Assembly: GCF_000025625.1 (NCBI RefSeq)
Contig: NC_013922.1
Coordinates: 992,001-1,056,000 of the forward strand
Origin: Natrialba magadii ATCC 43099
GTDB lineage: Archaea > Halobacteriota > Halobacteria > Halobacteriales > Natrialbaceae
Reading direction: 5' to 3'
DNA length: 64,000 nucleotides
Below the pieces are notes generated by a model, which saw only the letters and a program-made list of their open reading frames with translations, had not been told where the DNA came from and made no database searches. Shown here in pieces: positions 15,904-24,489 of this stretch; the stretch's first letter is position 1; each line of letters begins with the position of its first letter. Made by a program: the position numbers and the translations under genes.

Positions 15904-16206
15904 ATGGTCCTGAACGACTACTGCCCTCCATTGGCGGACCAGCAAGCGGTTTCTCAGTCAGAGCGAACGGAAACAGAGTCAATAACACACACTGTTGTAA
16001 GAGCATTGGCAAGTGCCAAAAACGTCCCTGTGACTGAGATAGAACCATTGCACAAGCACGTGGATACAGAGGCCCTCAACAGTCTCTACGACGATGTGAC
16101 GCACTCCACGTCCAACGTAAAGACACGGTTCACGTTCCAGAACTATTGTGTCGTTATTCCGCACGGAGGTCACGTCTACATCTACAAACGACGAGACCGC
16201 GCTTAG
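15904..16206 (+). CDS. HalOD1 output-domain protein
   Basis: This small protein of 100 residues resembles the HalOD1 domain, a haloarchaeal output domain seen alone or behind receiver domains. It has the helix ITHTVVRALASAKN, the segment EIEPLHKHVDTEALNSLYDD and the strand pair TRFTFQNYCVVIPHGGHVYIYK-like residues. The ATG at 15904 is the best start; a TTG at 15841 is open but less likely. GC content is low for this genome and the gene lies just beyond the tRNA-Tyr scar, so transfer is likely. The function is presumed to be signalling or regulation. Confidence 0.65.
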   Translation: MVLNDYCPPLADQQAVSQSERTETESITHTVVRALASAKNVPVTEIEPLHKHVDTEALNSLYDDVTHSTSNVKTRFTFQNYCVVIPHGGHVYIYKRRDRA

Positions 16207-16567
16207 ACAAGCCAGCACCGTTCAAACCATCAAACAATCTGATCCAATAGGGTCGGGGGGACCGTCTGTTGCAACCAGTGAAGCCTGAGCAGTGACTCCC
16301 TCTTCTGGTTCGCAGCGACGACAACCGCCGACAGAACGCAATGTGCCCTGCGGTAGTGGTAGGTGGTGACGGTGGTAACTGACACTACCGCGGGCATCAG
16401 TGTCATCGTGGTGCCGAGAGTAAGCGCCTGTGGACGTGGCAAACGAGGTTTTCACGGCTTCGAAGTCGAAGGGTCTGCTGTGACTGGATACGTCACCCGC
16501 TAGCCTGCCGATCGGACACGCACGCGCCGGCCGACGGCTTTTGGTCGGCGTGATGATAGCGCCGCGT
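16207..16567. other. Gene-free stretch
   Basis: About 360 bp lie between the HalOD1 gene and the DUF5789 gene. Open frames on the minus strand are compositionally unlike haloarchaeal proteins. No RNA gene or clear repeat was seen. Confidence 0.45.
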
Positions 16568-17029
16568 ATGAGTGAGAACGGCCCTGGCGGAAACAACGAG
16601 AGCGGCGCCAACGGAAGTGAGAGAGCTTCCAGCCCAGAATCGAACACAGAACCGGAACCGGATGTCGATCGCGTACAGGACCGCGCCGAACAGCGCAAAT
16701 CCCAGCGTGCAAACACCACAGAGTCCGTCCTCGAGGACGTCGAGCAACAGCTCGGGGAACTCGAGTACCCGGTCACTGGCGAGGAGATCGCGACCGAGTA
16801 CGGGAGCGACCCGATCGATATGCCGAACGAGACGGAGTCGCTTGGCAGTGTGTTCGACCGTCTCGCGAACGAGGAATTCGAGAGCGAAGCGGCGGCACGG
16901 GAGGCGATTTATGGCGAAGTGACGGGCGAAGCGGGTGGTCGAGCAGAGGCGAATCCGGAGCGAGATCTGGACAGTCTCGACGACGAGACGCAGGGGTCGG
17001 CTAGCGACACGGGAAGCGAGTCGCTCTGA
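16568..17029 (+). CDS. DUF5789 family haloarchaeal protein
   Basis: This acidic protein has 153 residues. The first ~50 are disordered (ENGPGGNNESGANGSE). The conserved core is ESVLEDVEQQLGELEYPV, TGEEIATEYGSDPIDMPNE and SLGSVFDRLANEEFESEAAA, which is the DUF5789 pattern. The tail is acidic. No function is established. It lies just upstream of aIF2-beta on the same strand. Confidence 0.8.
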   Translation: MSENGPGGNNESGANGSERASSPESNTEPEPDVDRVQDRAEQRKSQRANTTESVLEDVEQQLGELEYPVTGEEIATEYGSDPIDMPNETESLGSVFDRLANEEFESEAAAREAIYGEVTGEAGGRAEANPERDLDSLDDETQGSASDTGSESL

Positions 17030-17120
17030 GGATACCGGGGGATACCGGGTTCCTGTCCCGGTTCCGTCGCCGGATCGTGATAGCAGAACGGATTTACGTC
17101 AGCGTCGTCTTTCATCGCAC

Positions 17121-17732
17121 ATGGATTACGAGTCGAGTCTCGACCGAGCGATGGAGGACGTTCCCGACATTGGGGGCGACGAAGAACGGTTACAGATCCC
17201 TGACGCACAGACACAGAAAGACGGCGCGTTCACCCGGTTTACGAACCTGGGCGAAATCGCTGACGTGCTCTCGCGCGAGGACGAGCACCTCCACCGCTTC
17301 GTCCAGCGGGAGATGGGGACCAGCGGCAAGTTCGAGGAAGGGCGCGGCCGGTACAACGGGACCTTCTCCGAGCAGGACTTCAACGCGGCGGTCGACGCGT
17401 ACGTCGACGAGTACGTCCTCTGTACGGAGTGTGGCCTGCCGGACACCCGCCTCGTTCGCGAGGATCGTACGCCAATGCTGCGCTGTGACGCCTGTGGTGC
17501 GTTCCGGCCGGTCACCAAGCGTTCGACGAGCGCCGCCCAGCAGCAACAGCAGGACGCCGTCGAGGAGGGCAAGACCTACACCGTCGAAATCACCGGCACT
17601 GGCCGCAAAGGCGACGGTGTCGCCGAGAAGGGAGAGTACACGATTTTCGTCCCCGGCGCGCAGGAGGGTGACGTCGTCGATATCTACATCAAGAACATCT
17701 CGGGCAACCTCGCGTTCGCGCGACTCGACTGA
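17121..17732 (+). CDS. Translation initiation factor aIF2 subunit beta, with TRAM domain
   Basis: This 203-residue protein is the beta subunit of archaeal initiation factor 2, which delivers initiator tRNA to the small ribosomal subunit. The central alpha-beta domain (NLGEIADVLSREDEHLHRFV) and a zinc ribbon (CTECGLPDTRLV...LRCDACGAFRPV, about 100-128) are clear. Unlike most archaeal aIF2-beta, it carries a C-terminal TRAM domain (YTVEITGTGRKGDGVAEKGE to NLAFARLD), as in other haloarchaea; a QQQQQ linker joins them. The start MDYESSLDRAM at 17121 fits the family. Confidence 0.9.
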   Translation: MDYESSLDRAMEDVPDIGGDEERLQIPDAQTQKDGAFTRFTNLGEIADVLSREDEHLHRFVQREMGTSGKFEEGRGRYNGTFSEQDFNAAVDAYVDEYVLCTECGLPDTRLVREDRTPMLRCDACGAFRPVTKRSTSAAQQQQQDAVEEGKTYTVEITGTGRKGDGVAEKGEYTIFVPGAQEGDVVDIYIKNISGNLAFARLD

Positions 17733-17766
17733 ATCGCTGGCTTCGACCGAATGCGTGCGGAGCGGG

Positions 17767-17807
17767 TTCTGTTTCTGTTTCTGTTTCTGTTTCTGTTTCT
17801 GTTTCTG
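17767..17807 (+). repeat. Hexanucleotide tandem repeat (TTCTGT)n
   Basis: Nearly seven perfect copies of TTCTGT lie 34 bp after the aIF2-beta stop, in non-coding DNA. This is one of several slippage-prone arrays in the window. Confidence 0.9.
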
Positions 17808-17965
17808 ACCACCCGTTTCTCTTCGCTTCTTCCGACTCACTGTCTCCGCCATCGCCGTTGTCGCTCTGGTACGATACTTCAGTCGCTGCCCCTCTGACGT
17901 GCCGATACCGGTCGATACTGGTTCGCTGGAATCGGTTCCGAAGCGACGATTCGCGGGAACCGCGA

Positions 17966-17973
17966 AGATAAAG
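17966..17973 (+). promoter_or_regulatory. TATA box of the HAD hydrolase / cobamide operon
   Basis: AGATAAAG is centred 28 bp before the GTG at 17998. It supports that start and may drive the whole downstream cobamide operon. Confidence 0.5.
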
Positions 17974-17997
17974 TTGACTTGGGGTAATCACACGAGC

Positions 17998-18738
17998 GTG
18001 GGAGTTTCGTTCGACCTCTTCGATACGCTCGTTACCGCCGACTACCCGGCCGACCCCGCTGCAGCCGTCGCGACCGAACTCGCCGAGCGCGGCGTTTCGG
18101 TGCCTGACGACTGGGCGGACGCGTACACGGAGGTTCACATCGACGCTCCCGACGGCGCAGAAGTCCCGCTTCCCGCACACGTCTCTCGCGCGCTCGCGAG
18201 TCGTGACGTTGCAGTCAAGGGAAACGCAGCCAGACGAGCGGTCGTTGCCGCGTTTGACCCTACTGTCGAAACCAGACCGGGTGCACGGGCGGCGATCGAC
18301 GCCGCTCGCGACCGCGGCCACGAAGTCGCGCTCTGCTCGAACTGCAGCGTTCCCGAACTCGTCGGACGGGCGCTCGTCCGATCTTCACTCTCGCGCGATG
18401 ACTTCGACGGGATCGTCACGAGCGTCGGCTGTGGCTGGCGAAAACCCGCACCCGAAATCTTCGAACAAACCGCGGCCGAACTCGGCGTTTCCGCCACAGA
18501 CCTCGTCCACGTCGGCGACGACCCGCGAACTGACGGCGGTCTCGCGTCCGTTGGCGGAACCGCGCTCTTGCTCGCCGACGACCGTATGACAGACGGCAGC
18601 AGCGTGTCAGCCGAGGGTCCCAGTGGTGAGCCGGGAGACACACACGTACTCGAGTCCCTCGCTGAACTCCCCGACGCACTCGACGCACTCCCCGACACAC
18701 TCGACAAGACCGAGTCCGGAGGTGACCGACTGCGATGA
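17998..18738 (+). CDS. HAD-family hydrolase at the head of the cobamide operon
   Basis: This is a haloacid dehalogenase-superfamily phosphatase of 246 residues. Motif I is FDLFDTL (nucleophile Asp at about residue 6), motif II is ALCSNCS, motif III is the lysine of WRKPAPEIF, and motif IV is HVGDDPRTD. The start is the GTG at 17998 (VGVSFDLFDTL), supported by a TATA box. It is followed by cbiB after 46 bp and then by cobS, cobY, cobT, cobD and cbiZ. No CobC or CobZ homologue is seen in the cluster. This enzyme is therefore a reasonable candidate for the phosphatase that removes the phosphate from alpha-ribazole or adenosylcobalamin-5'-phosphate. That role is inferred from context. Confidence 0.75.
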   Translation: MGVSFDLFDTLVTADYPADPAAAVATELAERGVSVPDDWADAYTEVHIDAPDGAEVPLPAHVSRALASRDVAVKGNAARRAVVAAFDPTVETRPGARAAIDAARDRGHEVALCSNCSVPELVGRALVRSSLSRDDFDGIVTSVGCGWRKPAPEIFEQTAAELGVSATDLVHVGDDPRTDGGLASVGGTALLLADDRMTDGSSVSAEGPSGEPGDTHVLESLAELPDALDALPDTLDKTESGGDRLR

Positions 18739-18784
18739 CGATCACTGTTTCTGGCCATCTCATCGAACGCGCGAGGGCTGACCC

Positions 18785-19810
18785 GTGGTGACCACGGCCT
18801 TCCTCCTCGCCGTCGCCCTCGGCCTCGATCACATCGTTGGCGAGCCGCGAAACGCGTTCCATCCGGTCGCCTGGCTCGGTCGTCTCATCGCACCACTTGA
18901 CCGTGAGTGGAGCGACCGCGACCGGTACCAGCGCCTCGCTGGCGTTCCAATCGCGCTCGTCGTCCCGCTCGTGCCCGCCGCTGCGGCCGCCGGGTTCGTT
19001 CTCGCTGCAGCCGCCCTCTCGCCGCTCGTCGGCATCGCGGCTGCCGCTCTCGTTCTCTGGCTGACGATCAGTTTGCGATCCCTACTCGAGTTGACCGACG
19101 AGGTCGTCCGCGCGACGGCTGGTTCCGCGGCGGAACTCGAGACGGCTCGCGACCGCGTACGCGGTCTCGTTGGCCGGGACACAGCATCGCTTTCGCCGGC
19201 CGAACTTCGCAGTGGGGCACTCGAGAGCGCGGCGGAGAATCTCGCGGACGGTCTCGTCGCGACGCTCCTGCCGTTCGCGCTGCTCGCCCCGTTTTCGTTG
19301 CCCGCTGCCGCAGCGGCTGCGGCGTGGGTGAAGGGCGTCAACACGCTCGATTCGATGCTTGGCTATCCGTCGAAGCCCCACGGGACCGCGAGCGCGCGCC
19401 TCGATGATTTCGTGATGTGGATCCCCGCTCGTCTCTCCGCAGTGTCGATCGCTCTCGCCGCAGGTGCGCCGCTTGCACTCCGACGCGCGGCAGCGTGGGC
19501 TCGGACACCGCCGTCGCCGAACTCGGGGTGGCCGATGGCGACGCTCGCGTGCGCGCTCTCGGTTCGCCTCCGCAAACGGAACGTGTACGACCTCAACCCC
19601 GATGCGGAATTGCCGGCACCCGAGGACGGCGAGCGCGCGACGAGCGTGATTCGCGTCGCTGCTATCGTCTCGGCCGTGATTTCGCTGGCGCTCGCGACGG
19701 GGGTGGCCGTTCTCGCAGCCGAGTTTGGCACTGTGGACGGACCGTTTATCGCTGACAGCATCCTACTGGAGCCACTGCTTGCTCTCCCGGAGGTGGTGCA
19801 GTGGTCGTAA
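18785..19810 (+). CDS. cbiB: Adenosylcobinamide-phosphate synthase CbiB
   Basis: This 341-residue integral membrane enzyme attaches aminopropanol phosphate to adenosylcobyric acid. The N-terminal ALGLDHIVGEPRNAFHPVAWLG segment, the ESAAENLADGLVATLLPF region and WVKGVNTLDSMLGYPS are characteristic of CbiB. Several hydrophobic helices are present. The start is one of two adjacent GTG codons (18785 or 18788). Its 3' end overlaps cobS by 10 bp, so the genes are translationally coupled. Confidence 0.93.
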   Translation: MVTTAFLLAVALGLDHIVGEPRNAFHPVAWLGRLIAPLDREWSDRDRYQRLAGVPIALVVPLVPAAAAAGFVLAAAALSPLVGIAAAALVLWLTISLRSLLELTDEVVRATAGSAAELETARDRVRGLVGRDTASLSPAELRSGALESAAENLADGLVATLLPFALLAPFSLPAAAAAAAWVKGVNTLDSMLGYPSKPHGTASARLDDFVMWIPARLSAVSIALAAGAPLALRRAAAWARTPPSPNSGWPMATLACALSVRLRKRNVYDLNPDAELPAPEDGERATSVIRVAAIVSAVISLALATGVAVLAAEFGTVDGPFIADSILLEPLLALPEVVQWS

Positions 19811-20562
19811 GACGCTGGCTTCGGGCAACCCGCGGCGCGCTCGGCTTCCTGACGCGACTGCCGGTTCACCACCGTGATGGCGACTGGGAGGCGTTCCGAT
19901 CCACGCCGGCCGCGTTCCCGCTCGTCGGACTCGTCGCTGGCACACTCGCCGCAGTGCCGCTGCTCGCGGCCGATGTACTCACACCGCCGGTCGTCGCCTT
20001 CGGCTACCTGCTCGCCGTTTACGCGGTGACCGGCATTCACCACCTCGACGGCGTCGCCGACCTCGGCGACGCGCTCGTCGTCCACGGCGACGCCGACCGC
20101 CGGCGCGAGGTCCTGAAAGACACGACGACCGGCGTCGGTGCGATCCTCGCCGTCGCGATTACGATTTCGGGACTTGCACTCGGCGGGCTCGGTCTCGCCG
20201 CGCTTCCGGCGCTGACGGCCGTCACGGTCGCCATCGGTACCGAAGTCGGCTCGAAGTTCGGGATGGCGACGATGGCCTGCTTCGGCCGCGCGCCGTACGA
20301 AGGCATGGGTCGACAGTTCACCGAGGCGTCGACGCCTGGCGGCTGGCTCGTCCCCGCAGCGCTCGTCCTCTCGGCGGCGGCGTTCACCTGGCCGCGCCCG
20401 GTCGCGCTCGCCGTCGCTGGCGGCGTCGCCGGCGTCTGTCTCCCCTGGTACTGGGCGACTCGCCACCTCGGCGGGATCAACGGCGACATCTTCGGCGCGG
20501 CGAACGAACTCGGCCGCGTCGCAGGACTGCACGCGGGGGTGATCGCGTGGACGCTCTTGTGA
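19801..20562 (+). CDS. cobS: Adenosylcobinamide-GDP ribazoletransferase CobS
   Basis: This is a membrane enzyme of 253 residues that joins adenosylcobinamide-GDP with alpha-ribazole (phosphate), the last assembly step of cobamides. The N-terminal ALGFLTRLPV, the motif GIHHLDGVADLGDAL, the acidic D..DRRREVLKD segment and KFGMATMACFGRAPYEGMG are diagnostic. It starts with GTG at 19801 inside cbiB, and its stop lies inside cobY (16-bp overlap). Confidence 0.93.
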   Translation: MVVRRWLRATRGALGFLTRLPVHHRDGDWEAFRSTPAAFPLVGLVAGTLAAVPLLAADVLTPPVVAFGYLLAVYAVTGIHHLDGVADLGDALVVHGDADRRREVLKDTTTGVGAILAVAITISGLALGGLGLAALPALTAVTVAIGTEVGSKFGMATMACFGRAPYEGMGRQFTEASTPGGWLVPAALVLSAAAFTWPRPVALAVAGGVAGVCLPWYWATRHLGGINGDIFGAANELGRVAGLHAGVIAWTLL

Positions 20563-21293
20563 TGTGCGGCGGGAAAGGCACCCGACTCGAGAGCGATCAC
20601 GAAAAGCCGCTCCACCCCATCGCGGGGGTTCCGATGGTCGACCGCGTCGTGGGTGCACTCGAGTCCAGCCAGATCGAGACGATCTACGCTGCAGTTTCTC
20701 CGAACGCACCGAAAACGCACGCACACCTTTCTGAATCAGACCGAGATGTCAATCTCGTCGAGACGGCGGGCGAGGGTTACGTCGCGGACTTGCTGACTAC
20801 GCTCGACCGGCCGGAGATTTCCCAGCCACTACTCACAGTCGCAGCGGACCTCCCGTTGCTCTCCGCAGCCGCCGTCGACCAGGTGGTTACAGCGTATGAC
20901 GAGCGCGGTGGTGCCGGATCGATGACCATTTGCATTCCCGAAGCTCGGAAGCGAGAACTCGGGGTCAGCATCGACTCGCGGCTCGAACAGGCGGATCATG
21001 ACGCTGGCACTGCCTCTGACGATACCGCTCTTGTCCCGACCGGCGTCAACGTCGTCGGCGAGTCGACTGCTGACGACACGACCGACCAAGACACCACAGA
21101 CGACACCCAACCATCCATGACCTACGTAACCGACGACCCGCGACTCGCGGTCAACGTGAACCAACGCGAAGACGCTCGCATTGCTACCGCGTACATCCGG
21201 GATCCGGAAACGCGAGCAATGCGAGAAACGAAAGAAGCGCACGAAACGCACGAAACGCACGAAACGGACGGCAGACACGGTGACAAACAATGA
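20547..21293 (+). CDS. cobY: GTP:adenosylcobinamide-phosphate guanylyltransferase CobY
   Basis: This is the archaeal non-orthologous replacement of the guanylyltransferase activity of bacterial CobU. It has 248 residues. The nucleotidyltransferase signature MCGGKGTRLESDHEKPLHPI is at the N-terminus, and VAADLPLLSA supplies the metal-binding aspartate. The gene starts with GTG within cobS and ends four bases into cobT. The C-terminus is a low-complexity tail made of a 9-bp repeat unit (HETHETHET), beyond the enzyme fold. Confidence 0.9.
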   Translation: MDALVMCGGKGTRLESDHEKPLHPIAGVPMVDRVVGALESSQIETIYAAVSPNAPKTHAHLSESDRDVNLVETAGEGYVADLLTTLDRPEISQPLLTVAADLPLLSAAAVDQVVTAYDERGGAGSMTICIPEARKRELGVSIDSRLEQADHDAGTASDDTALVPTGVNVVGESTADDTTDQDTTDDTQPSMTYVTDDPRLAVNVNQREDARIATAYIRDPETRAMRETKEAHETHETHETDGRHGDKQ

Positions 21294-22456
21294 CTCGTCC
21301 GCGTCTCATCCTCCCAGCAGGGACCACCGAAACCGCGCTCATCGACGGCATCAGCGCCGCCGGCGCGGCTCCCGAACTGATGGCGCACACTCCCTCCGCC
21401 GACGTCGAGATACTCGAGTTCGGCGCGCCCGCGCGCTCGCCGGTGACGCCGGTCAGTCCGACTGGCTGCCCGACGCCGGCGGCGGTCACGCGGGCCGTCC
21501 GCGAGGTATGCGGATTCGACGTGACGGTGGTCGACGCCGGACTGGCCAAGCCGACGAGCGTTCCCACGGTCGACCTCGGTGTCGAGCCAGGGAACGATAT
21601 CCGCGAGCCCGCAGCCGTCCCGGACGCAACGGCGATTTTCGACCGCGCGCACGGCTACGGAGCGAGCTTTCCCGACGGCGAGGACGACATCGTCATCGGC
21701 GAGACGATTCCCGGCGGCACGACGACCGCACTCGGTGTGCTCACCGCGCTCGGCGAGCCGACCAGCGTCTCCTCGTCGCTCCCGGAGAATCCCGTTGAGC
21801 GAAAGCGCCGCGTCGTCGACGAGGCCCTCGCCGCGAGCGACCTCGCAGCCGGCGACTGCGAGTCCGCACCGTTCGACGCGATTCGGGCCGTCGGTGATCC
21901 AGTTCAGCCGACCGTCGCCGGTATTGTGGCGGGGATACTCGAGTCCACACCCACTGCGAGCGTCACCCTCGCTGGCGGGACGCAGATGGTTGCCGTAGCC
22001 GCAATCCTCCGTCACGCGGGTGTCGACGCACCGCTCGAGATTGCGACGACCTCGTTCGTCGCGGCCGAGCAGGGCGAGCAACTCGAGTCGGCCTGCGCTG
22101 CGCTCGACTGTGAACTGACGGTGACCGATCCCGGCTTCGCCGACCACGAGCGCGAGCACGTCGCGATGGACCGCTACTGCGCCGGTGAGGCAAAGGAGGG
22201 CGTCGGCATGGGTGGTGCGCTCTCCCTGGTTCCAGCGGGCGAGTTGGCGGCAGTCAGAGACCAGTTCGAGATGGTTTGTCGGCGGCTGGGAATCGAATCT
22301 GACGGGTCTGGAGAGCGTTCTGGCCTCGACACCGACCCCGACCCCGACACCGACATCGACACCGACCCCGACACCGACCCCGACCCCGACACCGACATCG
22401 ACACACCTTCCAGAACCGACCCGGAACCAGCACCCAACGTCGATCATGGACCCTGA
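21290..22456 (+). CDS. cobT: Archaeal CobT-type nicotinate-nucleotide:base phosphoribosyltransferase
   Basis: This 388-residue protein is expected to activate the lower-ligand base (for example dimethylbenzimidazole) to alpha-ribazole phosphate. It belongs to the archaeal CobT family, with GCPTPAAVTRAV, PGNDIREPAAVPDA, GETIPGGTTTALGVL and LAGGTQMVAVAAILRHAG segments. The enzyme fold ends near residue 340. The last ~45 residues are a D-P/D-T repeat encoded by a hexanucleotide array (about 22328-22404). The start overlaps the cobY stop by four bases, and the end overlaps the cobD start by 11. Confidence 0.88.
   Translation: MTRPRLILPAGTTETALIDGISAAGAAPELMAHTPSADVEILEFGAPARSPVTPVSPTGCPTPAAVTRAVREVCGFDVTVVDAGLAKPTSVPTVDLGVEPGNDIREPAAVPDATAIFDRAHGYGASFPDGEDDIVIGETIPGGTTTALGVLTALGEPTSVSSSLPENPVERKRRVVDEALAASDLAAGDCESAPFDAIRAVGDPVQPTVAGIVAGILESTPTASVTLAGGTQMVAVAAILRHAGVDAPLEIATTSFVAAEQGEQLESACAALDCELTVTDPGFADHEREHVAMDRYCAGEAKEGVGMGGALSLVPAGELAAVRDQFEMVCRRLGIESDGSGERSGLDTDPDPDTDIDTDPDTDPDPDTDIDTPSRTDPEPAPNVDHGP
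22328..22404 (+). repeat. Coding hexamer array GAC-CCC / GAC-ACC in cobT
   Basis: About 13 hexamers of the form GACNYC encode an alternating Asp-Pro/Asp-Thr/Asp-Ile tail of CobT. Unit length six preserves frame on slippage. The array lies just before the cobD start. Confidence 0.9.
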
Positions 22457-23597
22457 CTCGATCCACACCACCGGCCGCGTTCCTCACGGCGGTGAGCCCG
22501 ACCCGGCCGTCGTCGATGCCTCGGCGAACACCAACGCGAACACACCCGACGGCGTCGACGAGGTGTACCGCAACGCACTCGAGGAGTCCCGACGCTATCC
22601 CGACGACGAGTACGCCGAGTTCCGGGCCGCGGCAGCCGACTTCGTGGGCTGTGAACCCGAACAGGTAATTTCGACGCCCGGCGGGCTAGCCGCGATTCGA
22701 CTGGCGATGGAACTCGCGCTCGAGCCCGGCGACGAGGCACTCGTCCCCTACCCCAGTTTCGGCGAGTACGCCCGCGAAGTCCGCCTGCAGGGTGCGACGC
22801 CGCAGTTCGTCCGCTACGACGACATGCCGTCGCTGCGCGCGGCTGCACTCGAGTCCGCTTCGCTCGCGATTATCTGTACGCCGAACAATCCGACGGGTGA
22901 CGCGGTCGACCCGGCCGACCTCGTCGCCTTTGCGAACCGCTGTGCGGAGGCGGGGACGACGCTGCTCGTCGACGAGGCGTTTCTCGGCTTTACTGACCTG
23001 CCCTCCGCGGCAGCCGTTGCACTCGAGTCCGACTACGCGTACGGCCGGGAGCACGTTATCGTCGCCCGCTCGCTCACCAAACTGTTCGGCCTGCCGGGTC
23101 TACGCGCTGGCTTCGCCATCGGATTCGGCGAGAACAGACGGGCACTCGAGTCGGCCCGCCGCGCGTGGTCGCTCGGAACGCCGGCCGCGCGCGTCGGTGC
23201 ACACTGTCTTCGGCAGGACGAGTTCGTCCGTGAGACACGCGAGCGGGTTGCCGAGGAGCGCGCGCGAGTTCGCGAGCGGGTGGAAACCGAGCCCGAGTCC
23301 GAGCCCGAGTCCGAGCCCGAGTCCGAGCCCGAGCCCGAATCCGAATCCGAACTCGGGTTCGACGTCGCGCCGTCGGACGCACCGTATCTGCTGTGTGACG
23401 TAGGCGACCGCAACGTCGACGACGTGATCGAGACGGCGCGCGAGCGCGGGGTGGCCATCCGCGACGCCCGCACGTTCCGGGCGCTCGACTCGCACGTTCG
23501 AATCGCGATCAAAGATCGGGAGACGAACGACCGGGTGCTCGCGGCACTCGGTGCTGGCGGGCCGGAGGAGTCGGAAGGTGGTAGTGGTGGTGGCTGA
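22446..23597 (+). CDS. cobD: L-threonine-phosphate decarboxylase-like aminotransferase CobD
   Basis: This is a PLP-dependent class I/II aminotransferase-fold protein of 383 residues, related to HisC. In this operon it should make (R)-1-aminopropan-2-yl phosphate for CbiB. The motifs CTPNNPTGDAV, VDEAFLGF and the PLP-lysine motif ARSLTKLFGLPGLRAGF are present. An E-S/E-P repeat (about residues 283-301), encoded by hexamers, interrupts the C-terminal domain. The ATG at 22446 overlaps the end of cobT; longer upstream readings would translate cobT in another frame. The stop overlaps the cbiZ start. Confidence 0.85.
   Translation: MDPDSIHTTGRVPHGGEPDPAVVDASANTNANTPDGVDEVYRNALEESRRYPDDEYAEFRAAAADFVGCEPEQVISTPGGLAAIRLAMELALEPGDEALVPYPSFGEYAREVRLQGATPQFVRYDDMPSLRAAALESASLAIICTPNNPTGDAVDPADLVAFANRCAEAGTTLLVDEAFLGFTDLPSAAAVALESDYAYGREHVIVARSLTKLFGLPGLRAGFAIGFGENRRALESARRAWSLGTPAARVGAHCLRQDEFVRETRERVAEERARVRERVETEPESEPESEPESEPEPESESELGFDVAPSDAPYLLCDVGDRNVDDVIETARERGVAIRDARTFRALDSHVRIAIKDRETNDRVLAALGAGGPEESEGGSGGG
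23287..23350 (+). repeat. Coding hexamer array GAGTCC/GAGCCC in cobD
   Basis: About ten hexamers alternate between GAGTCC and GAGCCC, drifting to GAATCC, and encode a Glu-Ser/Glu-Pro linker inside CobD. Frame is preserved. Confidence 0.9.
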
Positions 23598-24463
23598 TGA
23601 CCGCTGACGAACCAGCTTTCCAGGCCGTTCGTCGCGACGGCGTGCTTCGGGTGTCACGATCCGAAACCGAGTGGCTCTCGAGTGGCTGGAACGGCGGCCG
23701 CTGGCAGTCCGAGGCTGCGTACAACATCTCGGTGCCGGAGGAGTGGGGTCACCAGGATCTCGGCGCGTACGTTTCGTCGCGACTCGAGCGGGCAGGATTC
23801 CAGGACGTGGCGTTTCCCGAGCGCGATGGCCGGTCGAACTCGCACGCACAGCAGCCAGGACCGGCCCTCCTCACTGGTGTCGACATGACCGACGCCCGCG
23901 GCGCACACTGCGGCCCCGTTACAGCCTACGCGACCGCCGGCATCTCGAACCCCGCCGCGCTTCCGATGGATCCCGCAGGTGGTTCGCTGCCTCCCACGGA
24001 CGCTCAGACTAGCGAGACAGATGAAACAGAGACCACCATCGGCACCGTCAACGTCATCGTCGGAACCACGCGCGCACTCGAGTCCGGCGCGCTCGCGAAC
24101 CTCCTGGCAGTCGCTGTCGAGGCCAAGACCGCGACGCTCCTCGCCGAAACTGGCTTCCCGGGGACCACGAGCGACGCGGTGATCGTCGGCCACGATCCGG
24201 CAGGTACGCCTGCGGCGTTCACCGGCAGCGCGACCCGCGTCGGCGCGGCGACGCGGGCCTGTGTCCGCGAGGCGGTTCGGTCCTCACTTCACGCGCACTA
24301 CGAGGACGGGACGTACACACTCCCCGATTCTGTGGCGGACGCGACCTACGGTGTGTCGACTGCTGTCGAGGCAACGGTGTTCGAACCGACGGTTGGTGAG
24401 TTTCCGGCTGATGATTCAGTCGCCAGTCAGGACGCAACGACCGTCCCCGACAGCCAGGATTAA
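23597..24463 (+). CDS. cbiZ: Adenosylcobinamide amidohydrolase CbiZ
   Basis: This 288-residue enzyme cleaves the aminopropanol arm of salvaged cobinamide, giving cobyric acid that re-enters the pathway at CbiB. The family segments RVSRSETEWLSSGWNGG, TGVDMTDARG, TAGISNPAA, VNVIVGTTRALESGALANLL and GTTSDAVIVG are clear. An acidic variable loop separates them. Presence of cbiB, cobY and cbiZ together shows that the organism can salvage incomplete corrinoids. The gene starts on the last base of the cobD stop codon. Confidence 0.92.
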   Translation: MTADEPAFQAVRRDGVLRVSRSETEWLSSGWNGGRWQSEAAYNISVPEEWGHQDLGAYVSSRLERAGFQDVAFPERDGRSNSHAQQPGPALLTGVDMTDARGAHCGPVTAYATAGISNPAALPMDPAGGSLPPTDAQTSETDETETTIGTVNVIVGTTRALESGALANLLAVAVEAKTATLLAETGFPGTTSDAVIVGHDPAGTPAAFTGSATRVGAATRACVREAVRSSLHAHYEDGTYTLPDSVADATYGVSTAVEATVFEPTVGEFPADDSVASQDATTVPDSQD

Positions 24464-24489
24464 CTCCCCCCGAACCGAAGCCACCGCCG

